This document shows positions 6,268-11,781 of a DNA stretch of 11,781 bases, piece by piece. The notes below the pieces were generated by a model, which worked only from the letters and a program-made list of their open reading frames with translations, did not search any database and was not told the DNA's origin. Source of the DNA: Candidatus Aminicenantota bacterium. Lineage in GTDB: Bacteria; Acidobacteriota; Aminicenantia; Aminicenantales; Aminicenantaceae. The stretch is from positions 1 to 11,781 of the forward strand of contig WTAW01000019.1 in the NCBI GenBank assembly GCA_013139435.1, read 5' to 3'. The translations under genes and the position numbers were made by a program. Each line of letters opens with the position of its first letter. The first letter of the stretch is position 1.

Positions 6268-7605
6268 TTACTTGAGGTGTTTGGAGATGACCGAGGCCAG
6301 GTCGGTGGCATATTGTTCAATCTGCTGCAGATCAGGGCCTTCGATCATGATCCGGGCGAGTGGCTCTGTCCCCGAATAACGGACATTCATGCGGCCTGAA
6401 TCAGCGAGGAGTTTTTCCACCTCCTCGATGGCGCTCACTATCTCGGGATATTCTTGTAAATCCGGCTTTTTAGACACAGACACATTCTTGAGGATCTGGG
6501 GATACTCTTCAAATTCCGCAACCATACAGGAAAGAGAGGTGTCTTTGGTGGCCATGACCTCGAGCATCTTTATGCTCGTAAGGATTCCATCGCCCGTTGG
6601 GCAATCATCGAGGAAGATCGTATGACCGGACTGTTCACCTCCCAGATTCGCTTTGAGTTTCATCATTTCCTCAAGCACATATTTGTCGCCGACTTGTGTC
6701 CGGACTAGCTTCAATCCTAGCTCTCCCAGGCCCTTTTCCAGGCCCATGTTACTCATCGTTGTCGCAACCACAGTGTCCGTTTTCAGGCGATCCTTTTCCT
6801 TCATGAATCGGGCGAGCACAAAGAGCGTGTGGTCACCGTTTAAGATCCGTCCTCTCTCATCGACCCACAGGACTCTGTCAGCATCCCCATCGTAAGCCAC
6901 ACCGATATCTGCACCCGTCTCCACGACTTTTTTGGACAAATTCTCAGGACAGAGAGACCCGCATCCTTTGTTGATATTCACCCCATCCGGCGATGCGCTT
7001 ATGGCTAAAATATCAAAACCCAAGTCAGAAAAAAGCATTGGCGCGATGTGTGAACTGGCACCGTTGGCACAGTCGAGGACGATTTTTATTTTGCGGGGAA
7101 GCCTCACACCTTCGAATCGGCTTTTCAGGAACTGGACATAGTCATAGCTCAAATTGTTATCTGAGGATATTGCCATGTCCTTTCTTTGAACAGAATAGTC
7201 CGATTCGATTATGGCTCTTTCCAGGATTCCTTCCCAGTCATTCGCAATCTTTATCCCCTGAGCAGAGAAGATCTTGATGCCGTTGTCTTGATAGGGATTA
7301 TGGGATGCAGAGATCACGATCCCTGCAGAGAAGCCATGTCGTTTTGTCAGGAAAGAGATCGCTGAGGTGGGAATAAGACCGGCGGATACAGCCTCTCCGT
7401 TACTATCTTCGATCCCTTGGAACAGGGCCTGTTCGATCCCTTGCCCCGATTCCCTTGTGTCTCGACCGATGATCACGCGAGGAGGCAGCTTTTCTGTCCT
7501 CAAGAGTTCGATGAGCGCATGCCCGAGGGTGTAAACCGAATTGTAATCTAAAGGGTATTCACCGGCAGTCGCTCTTATTCCATCTGTCCCGAAGAGTTTT
7601 TCCAT
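6268..7605 (-). CDS. glmM: Phosphoglucosamine mutase
   Basis: A 445-residue enzyme of the alpha-D-phosphohexomutase superfamily that interconverts glucosamine 6-phosphate and glucosamine 1-phosphate, on the way to UDP-GlcNAc for peptidoglycan and lipopolysaccharide. All four hallmark loops are present: ISASHNP (98-104) with phosphoserine Ser101, Mg-binding DGDADR (239-244), sugar-binding GGEQSG (322-327) and phosphate-binding RYSGTEP (409-415). The N-terminus LFGTDGIRA is standard for GlmM, and the length is typical. The start is supported by GGGAG (7616-7620), 10 bases upstream. It sits 57 bases after ybbR with its own candidate promoter, so it can be expressed with or apart from the upstream operon. 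In Firmicutes GlmM binds CdaA and lowers its activity; the gene order suggests the same partnership here, which is an inference. Confidence 0.97.
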   Translation of the reverse strand: MEKLFGTDGIRATAGEYPLDYNSVYTLGHALIELLRTEKLPPRVIIGRDTRESGQGIEQALFQGIEDSNGEAVSAGLIPTSAISFLTKRHGFSAGIVISASHNPYQDNGIKIFSAQGIKIANDWEGILERAIIESDYSVQRKDMAISSDNNLSYDYVQFLKSRFEGVRLPRKIKIVLDCANGASSHIAPMLFSDLGFDILAISASPDGVNINKGCGSLCPENLSKKVVETGADIGVAYDGDADRVLWVDERGRILNGDHTLFVLARFMKEKDRLKTDTVVATTMSNMGLEKGLGELGLKLVRTQVGDKYVLEEMMKLKANLGGEQSGHTIFLDDCPTGDGILTSIKMLEVMATKDTSLSCMVAEFEEYPQILKNVSVSKKPDLQEYPEIVSAIEEVEKLLADSGRMNVRYSGTEPLARIMIEGPDLQQIEQYATDLASVISKHLK

Positions 7606-7638
7606 GGTGAGTATGCTCCCTTTTCTACAAAAAGAATT

Positions 7639-7666
7639 ATTATACAGATATGCGGGGATGATTCAA
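7639..7666 (-). promoter_or_regulatory. Candidate promoter of glmM overlapping the ybbR stop codon
   Basis: On the minus strand, TTGAAT (7661-7666), a 16-base spacer and a perfect TATAAT (7639-7644). The -35 box overlaps the ybbR TGA stop (7663-7665). Transcription would start near 7632, giving a leader of about 27 bases that includes the glmM Shine-Dalgarno. Confidence 0.6.
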
Positions 7667-8406
7667 GAGGAGATTTGATTCTTGCTCTCTATATTTTTAT
7701 CAGTTTTTTTCTCTGTCTCGGCGCGATCCTCTTCGATGACCTCCGGCTGGATGAGGAGTTTTACGAGAGCCTTTGCCTCAGCACCCACGAGCCTAAGATC
7801 GTCATCGGGCAGGATAAGCTCCGCTTCGATCTCTGTCGACTGAGTCAGGAGAGAAATGTATACGGGAGTCGTTCGGACCTTGGCCGTATCCAGTACCTTG
7901 CTCTCCGGCCCCCTGACCAGGACTTCCGCGGGGATCACTTCTACTCTTTTCAGGAGAAATCCCTCCTGGAGTTCTCCTATGATGTTTGCTTCGATGAGCA
8001 TAACGATTTCCTTGGCCTGCTCGAGTTCAATGTTGACTTGCATGGGATAGATCTCTTTGATCTCCGCACCTGCAGGAATACTGACCATGTTTCTGTTTAG
8101 GGGATACTGCTTTTGGTCGACGCTGGCTTTGGAAAGGTCCAACACCGCATGGACATTGGCTGCTGACACTTGGGGAATGAGACGGTTAGACGCTCTGATG
8201 GTCACGTTGAGGCTTGGCTGGACTTTCTCCACCAGCTCCATGTTGGGAGGGATGTTGTAAAGCTCAAGAGGTATTGTCACGGTCTTTTCTGTGTACATCT
8301 TTTCCTCTGGGATTAGAGTCAACCATAAGAGAAGAGCCATGATGAAAGAGAACAGTTTGAGACCCCAATTCCTCAAGAACACGTTTCGTAGAAGGTTTAT
8401 AATCAT
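7663..8406 (-). CDS. ybbR: YbbR-domain protein, CdaA regulator (CdaR)
   Basis: A 247-residue protein anchored by one N-terminal transmembrane helix (about residues 16-32, preceded by Arg and Lys). The rest would lie outside the cytoplasmic membrane and consists of beta-rich YbbR-type repeats (roughly 36-125 and 130-220). The last 25 or so residues are a charged, low-complexity tail. In Bacillus and Listeria YbbR/CdaR binds CdaA and tunes cyclic di-AMP synthesis. Identification rests on the helix-then-repeat layout, segments such as LYNIPPNMEL, and strict linkage between cdaA and glmM; sequence conservation in this family is low. Its ATG overlaps the cdaA stop by one base (TAATG). With no clear Shine-Dalgarno, translational coupling to cdaA is likely. 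Confidence 0.85.
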   Translation of the reverse strand: MIINLLRNVFLRNWGLKLFSFIMALLLWLTLIPEEKMYTEKTVTIPLELYNIPPNMELVEKVQPSLNVTIRASNRLIPQVSAANVHAVLDLSKASVDQKQYPLNRNMVSIPAGAEIKEIYPMQVNIELEQAKEIVMLIEANIIGELQEGFLLKRVEVIPAEVLVRGPESKVLDTAKVRTTPVYISLLTQSTEIEAELILPDDDLRLVGAEAKALVKLLIQPEVIEEDRAETEKKTDKNIESKNQISS

Positions 8407-9173
8407 TATCTGAAATATTTTATCAAGTCTTCTTTGATCTGATCTTTGGTCAAGCCCCGTTTTAATTTTCCCTTGATGGCCAGCGACACTGTCCCGGCTT
8501 CTTCGGAGACCACGATGACTGCAGCATCTGTTTCCTGAGAGAGTCCGAGCGCTGCAAGGTGTCTTGTCCGCGTCTGGAATTCTTCGCCCAAGTTGTGGAC
8601 CGCCGGCAAGGGGAGAAGCGCCCCTGCAGACAGGATCGTATTCCCGCGGATAATGACAGCTCCATCATGCAGAGGAGAATGAGGGAAGAAGATGCTGATC
8701 ACCAGGTCTTTCGAGAGTACTGCGTCGACTGGTGGCCCCCGATCGGCATAACTCTTCAACGAGATATCTTTCTCTATGGCGATCAGAGCGCCGATTTTCT
8801 TTGTAGAGAGATAATCCACTGCAAGGAAGAGGTCTTCCAGCCGATCTTGGAAAGCCTTTATGGAAGAGGGCTTTCGAAAAGATTGGGATCCGATCGTAGT
8901 CAGGAATCGCCGAATCTCTCCCTGAAAGAGGACAATGATCGCAATGATGGAGTAATTGATGAAATTCTGGATAAGCCAGTGGGAAGCAGTCAGTCTTCCC
9001 CAGCGTGTGATAAAGAAGAGAAGGCCGACAATAGCAATCCCGATGGCCATCTGATAGGCTTTTGTGTCCTTGATCAGCCGGAAGAAGGAATAGAGGATGA
9101 GCGTGATGAGAAGAATATCCAAGAAGTCACCGAGCGTGAAGCGTTGAAGCGCATTGATGATGTTAGTTAACAT
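8406..9173 (-). CDS. cdaA: Membrane diadenylate cyclase CdaA (c-di-AMP synthase)
   Basis: A 255-residue protein that joins two ATP into cyclic di-AMP, a messenger controlling potassium and osmotic balance and cell-wall homeostasis. Three hydrophobic segments lie at about 16-32, 41-57 and 66-84, followed by a linker helix and the cytoplasmic DAC domain (about 100-245). The DGA motif is present in HDGAVIIRGN (169-178). The second catalytic motif, normally RHR, reads RHL (204-206), with Leu encoded by CTT at 8556-8558. The start at 9171-9173 matches the usual family N-terminus and overlaps the end of folP by 11 bases. The nearest purine box, AAGGAG (9189-9194), is 15 bases away, which is long. 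An upstream in-frame ATG at 9225-9227 would add 18 residues inside folP and is less likely. Confidence 0.93.
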   Translation of the reverse strand: MLTNIINALQRFTLGDFLDILLITLILYSFFRLIKDTKAYQMAIGIAIVGLLFFITRWGRLTASHWLIQNFINYSIIAIIVLFQGEIRRFLTTIGSQSFRKPSSIKAFQDRLEDLFLAVDYLSTKKIGALIAIEKDISLKSYADRGPPVDAVLSKDLVISIFFPHSPLHDGAVIIRGNTILSAGALLPLPAVHNLGEEFQTRTRHLAALGLSQETDAAVIVVSEEAGTVSLAIKGKLKRGLTKDQIKEDLIKYFR

Positions 9174-10065
9174 GACTTCTCTTGCACTCTCCTTCTTGTG
9201 CGAACAAAGCTGCTCCCCATATGTCATCTAAAATGGTTTCGGCCACAAGGATCGCTCTTTTGATCGGAGCCACCTCATGTACGCGCAATATGTGGGCTCC
9301 CTGGGCAACGCTTATAATGGCGGAGGCAAGGGTCCCTTCCTCTCTTTCTCCGGGAGGAAGACCCAGGATCTTCCCTATGAAGGACTTCCGGGATATGCCC
9401 ACAAGGATGGGTTGGTCTAGCGTGGCGAAATCGTTGATATTTCTGATTAGAGTCAGATTATCCTCGAACCTCTTCCCGAACCCGATGCCCGGGTCGATGA
9501 TGATTTTTTCTCTATTTATACCGTTCTCGACGGCAAGCGCTATCTTTTTTTCGAGGAAAGATTTTATCTCCAAAATGATGTTTTCATAATGGGGATTGCG
9601 CTGCATTGTCTTGGGAGAGCCCTTCATGTGCATGAGGATAACAGGAGAGTCTGTTTGGGCGGCAACCGTAAGCATCTTCGGATCATTTCTGAGGGCGGAA
9701 ATATCATTGATGATATCGGCTCCTTCTGCGATAGCAGCAACAGCCACTTTCGATTTGGATGTATCCACGGAGATCAGACTTTTTGTGTGCTTCCTCAAGC
9801 CTGATATCACGGGTAAAATTCGCCTGAGTTCTTCGTCTGCTAGAATAGGATCTGAGCCGGGACGTGTGCTTTCACCCCCCACATCGATAATATCGGCGCC
9901 TTCAGAGATCATCCGCAATCCGTGTTCGATGGCCTTATCTTTTTGGAGATATAGACCTCCGTCTGAGAACGAATCAGGAGTGACATTGAGGATTCCCATG
10001 ATCCAGGTTCGACGGCCCAAAATGTGATTATGGTCGTTAACCCGGAGAATGTACTCTTTCCTCAC
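9163..10065 (-). CDS. folP: Dihydropteroate synthase
   Basis: A 300-residue TIM-barrel enzyme that condenses 6-hydroxymethyl-7,8-dihydropterin pyrophosphate with p-aminobenzoate to dihydropteroate, the sulfonamide target in folate synthesis. The family motifs run in order: MGILNVTPDSFSDGG (23-37, with pyrophosphate/Mg-binding Asn27), DVGGESTRPG (61-70), SVDTSK (99-104), NDIS (120-123), DPGIGFGK (191-198), GISRKSF (223-229, the lysine loop) and RVHEV (261-265). Length is slightly above the usual 260-285 because of a roughly 15-residue C-terminal extension that overlaps the cdaA start. The start is taken as the GTG at 10063-10065, one base past the ftsH stop, with no clear Shine-Dalgarno; coupling to ftsH translation is likely. 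Confidence 0.96.
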   Translation of the reverse strand: MRKEYILRVNDHNHILGRRTWIMGILNVTPDSFSDGGLYLQKDKAIEHGLRMISEGADIIDVGGESTRPGSDPILADEELRRILPVISGLRKHTKSLISVDTSKSKVAVAAIAEGADIINDISALRNDPKMLTVAAQTDSPVILMHMKGSPKTMQRNPHYENIILEIKSFLEKKIALAVENGINREKIIIDPGIGFGKRFEDNLTLIRNINDFATLDQPILVGISRKSFIGKILGLPPGEREEGTLASAIISVAQGAHILRVHEVAPIKRAILVAETILDDIWGAALFAQEGECKRSHVN

Positions 10066-10066
10066 T

Positions 10067-11781
10067 TTATGCTTGAACCGGTTCCACTTTGCTTGGAGTT
10101 TTTGCTTTTTTGGAATCCTTCTTGGGTTCCTCGGGTTTGGGTTCTTTCTTCTTAGGGACCTTCTTTTTCAGTTTTTTGCCATGCACGATGGCTTCGATCT
10201 CGTCCGAGTCGAGAACCTCTTTTTCGAGGAGAGCCTCGGCGATTTTTACTAATTTATCCTTGTTGTTTTCGACGAGGTCTTTGGCCCGGTCGAAGTTTCG
10301 AGTGACGATCTTTCTGACTTCATCATCGATACGTTCCGCTGTTTTTTCGCTGAAATTCTTATGCATGGCCAGTTCTTTACCCAGAAAAATCAGGTCGTCC
10401 CTCTCGCCGAATGCCAGCGGCCCTAAGTCGGACATCCCGTACTGACAGACCATCTTTCGGGCGATATCTGTCGCCTTCTCAAAATCGTTGGCTGCACCGG
10501 TAGTGGATTTGTTGAGGAACATGTTCTCTGCCACTCGTCCTGCCATCAGAACAGAGAGCTGCGATTCAAGGTAAACTTTCGATAAGGTGTAACGATCATC
10601 GAGCGGAAGCTGTTGTGTCAAACCCAGCGCCATCCCACGCGGGATGATGGTGACTTTGTGGATGGGATCGGCTTCGGGGATCAGAGCCGTAACCAGGGCG
10701 TGTCCGGCCTCGTGGTAGGCTGTGCTCTTCTTTTCCTCGTCACTGATAATCATGCTTTTGCGCTCGACACCCATCAGGACTTTGTCCTTGGCGCTCTCCA
10801 GGTCCTGCATCATGACGCTTTCCTGTCCGTTCCTGGCGCCGAGCAGAGCCGCTTCGTTCACGAGGTTAGCCAAGTCGGCTCCGGAGAATCCGGGCGTCGA
10901 CCGGGCAAGAATAGTGAGGTCCACATCCTTCGCCAACGGGATCTTCCTCACATGGACCTTGAATATTTCTTCTCGACCCTTGACATCAGGCATGTTGACT
11001 ACGATCCTCCGGTCGAACCGTCCCGGCCGCAGCAAAGCCGTATCCAGAATATCCGGCCTGTTAGTGGCAGCGATGAGGATAACTCCCTCATTGGAGTCAA
11101 ACCCGTCCATTTCAACAAGAAGCTGGTTGAGAGTTTGTTCCCGTTCGTCGTGGCCTCCGCCGAGCCCGGCGCCCCTTTGTCGGCCAACGGCGTCGATCTC
11201 GTCAATAAATATCAAGCACGGGGCCTGCTTTTTTCCCTGGTCAAAGAGGTCTCTCACACGAGAGGCTCCGACGCCGACGAACATCTCCACAAATTCAGAC
11301 CCGCTGATGGAGAAGAAGGGAACGTCCGCTTCACCCGCCACAGCTCTCGCCAGGAGAGTTTTTCCCGTGCCCGGAGCACCGACCAGGAGGACGCCTTTAG
11401 GGATGCGGCCTCCCAGTTTCTGGAATCTTTTCGGGTCTTTCAGGAATTCAATGATCTCTTGGAGCTCTTCTTTGGCTTCCTTCACTCCGGCCACGTCCTG
11501 AAAGTTCACCTTTTTCTGAATGCCGGAGAATAACTTCGCGCGGCTTTTTCCGAAAGACATGGCCTTGTTTCCCCCGGATTGCATCTGCCGCATGAAAAAC
11601 ACCCAGAACAGGATGAGGAGAATGATCGGAAACCAGGTAAACAGATAAGTGAACCAGGGGCTGCGGGATGTGTCTTTGACAGTGATGCTGACTTTGTGTT
11701 CGCGGAGAATCTTCACAAGGTCGTCGAACTGTGTGGGGGAGACCGACTTGAACTGGGAGTTGTCCACGTATTTTCCTTTGA
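10067..11781 (-). CDS. ftsH: ATP-dependent zinc metalloprotease FtsH (N-terminus outside window)
   Basis: A membrane-bound AAA+ protease that extracts and degrades membrane and some soluble proteins. The frame stays open to the window edge. The visible part begins inside the periplasmic domain, so TM1 and the true start are missing; a GTG at 11765-11767 is probably an internal valine. Counting from that Val: TM2 is at about 41-60, Walker A GAPGTGKT at 130-137, pore loop FVGVG at 163-167, Walker B LIFIDE at 185-190, second region of homology with arginines in RPGRFDRR (247-254), zinc motif HEAGH at 352-356 and third ligand Asp428 in GAANDF. All catalytic residues are intact. The last 35 or so residues form a Lys/Pro/Glu-rich tail, probably disordered. 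It appears to head the tight operon with folP, cdaA and ybbR. Confidence 0.97.
   Translation of the reverse strand, partial: KGKYVDNSQFKSVSPTQFDDLVKILREHKVSITVKDTSRSPWFTYLFTWFPIILLILFWVFFMRQMQSGGNKAMSFGKSRAKLFSGIQKKVNFQDVAGVKEAKEELQEIIEFLKDPKRFQKLGGRIPKGVLLVGAPGTGKTLLARAVAGEADVPFFSISGSEFVEMFVGVGASRVRDLFDQGKKQAPCLIFIDEIDAVGRQRGAGLGGGHDEREQTLNQLLVEMDGFDSNEGVILIAATNRPDILDTALLRPGRFDRRIVVNMPDVKGREEIFKVHVRKIPLAKDVDLTILARSTPGFSGADLANLVNEAALLGARNGQESVMMQDLESAKDKVLMGVERKSMIISDEEKKSTAYHEAGHALVTALIPEADPIHKVTIIPRGMALGLTQQLPLDDRYTLSKVYLESQLSVLMAGRVAENMFLNKSTTGAANDFEKATDIARKMVCQYGMSDLGPLAFGERDDLIFLGKELAMHKNFSEKTAERIDDEVRKIVTRNFDRAKDLVENNKDKLVKIAEALLEKEVLDSDEIEAIVHGKKLKKKVPKKKEPKPEEPKKDSKKAKTPSKVEPVQA

Noticed and set aside
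9174..9227. Longer CdaA starting at 9227 inside folP.
   Set aside because: The extra residues are hydrophilic and unlike CdaA N-termini. The shorter form has the standard start and length, though its Shine-Dalgarno spacing is poor.
9596..10027. Plus-strand open frames opposite folP, and similar ones opposite cdaA (8559-9170) and the M20 gene (4791-5255).
   Set aside because: Each lies entirely within an intact, well-recognised minus-strand gene and has no domain, promoter or ribosome binding site of its own.
10070..10180. Lys/Pro/Glu-rich FtsH tail as a DNA repeat.
   Set aside because: The composition is biased but no regular repeat unit is seen; such disordered tails are common in FtsH.
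10613..11533. Long open frames on the plus strand opposite ftsH (also 10722-11501).
   Set aside because: The minus strand encodes a fully conserved FtsH through this region. The antisense translations show no recognisable domain and are a by-product of its codon use.
11765..11767. GTG as a true start of FtsH.
   Set aside because: The frame continues upstream to the window edge, and a start here would remove the first transmembrane helix and most of the periplasmic domain.

Overview
This looks like a chromosomal housekeeping segment from a bacterium of medium GC content. Ten protein genes cover almost all of it. No tRNA, rRNA, CRISPR array, insertion sequence or phage gene is visible, and no gene-free stretch exceeds about 130 bases. 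The order ftsH-folP-cdaA-ybbR-glmM-pdxJ is the arrangement known from several Gram-negative-type phyla, including deltaproteobacterial and acidobacterial relatives. An uncultured lineage of that kind (Acidobacteriota or Aminicenantes-like) would fit, but this is a guess from gene order and protein style, not a placement.

Layout. Bases 17-1867 (+) hold a PfkB-family sugar/nucleoside kinase, a probable terminator, and a PTS EIIA-type protein fused to a coiled coil and a four-cysteine zinc ribbon. Convergent to these, 1940-3604 (-) encodes a secreted M14 zinc carboxypeptidase. A 125-base divergent promoter region separates it from 3732-4157 (+), a small GGQ-containing release-factor-like protein. 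From 11781 back to 4190 everything is on the minus strand: ftsH (5' end outside the window), folP, cdaA, ybbR, glmM, pdxJ and an M20-family amidohydrolase. The first four genes are separated by 1 base or overlap. glmM has its own strong-looking promoter overlapping the ybbR stop codon. An 11-base-pair inverted repeat separates glmM from pdxJ.

How the genes work together. CdaA makes cyclic di-AMP. YbbR (CdaR) is its membrane-anchored regulator, and GlmM makes glucosamine-1-phosphate for peptidoglycan. In other bacteria these three form a complex linking second-messenger synthesis to wall synthesis. FtsH (membrane protease), FolP (folate) and PdxJ (vitamin B6) are conserved neighbours without a proven direct link. 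The other genes look like independent units.

I see no new multi-gene system. The points most worth a second look are: three plus-strand genes with a -10-like hexamer 8-9 bases before the start codon and no Shine-Dalgarno (leaderless transcripts); the EIIA-zinc ribbon fusion; a CdaA whose conserved RHR motif reads RHL; and the hairpin with a consensus -10 in its loop upstream of pdxJ.
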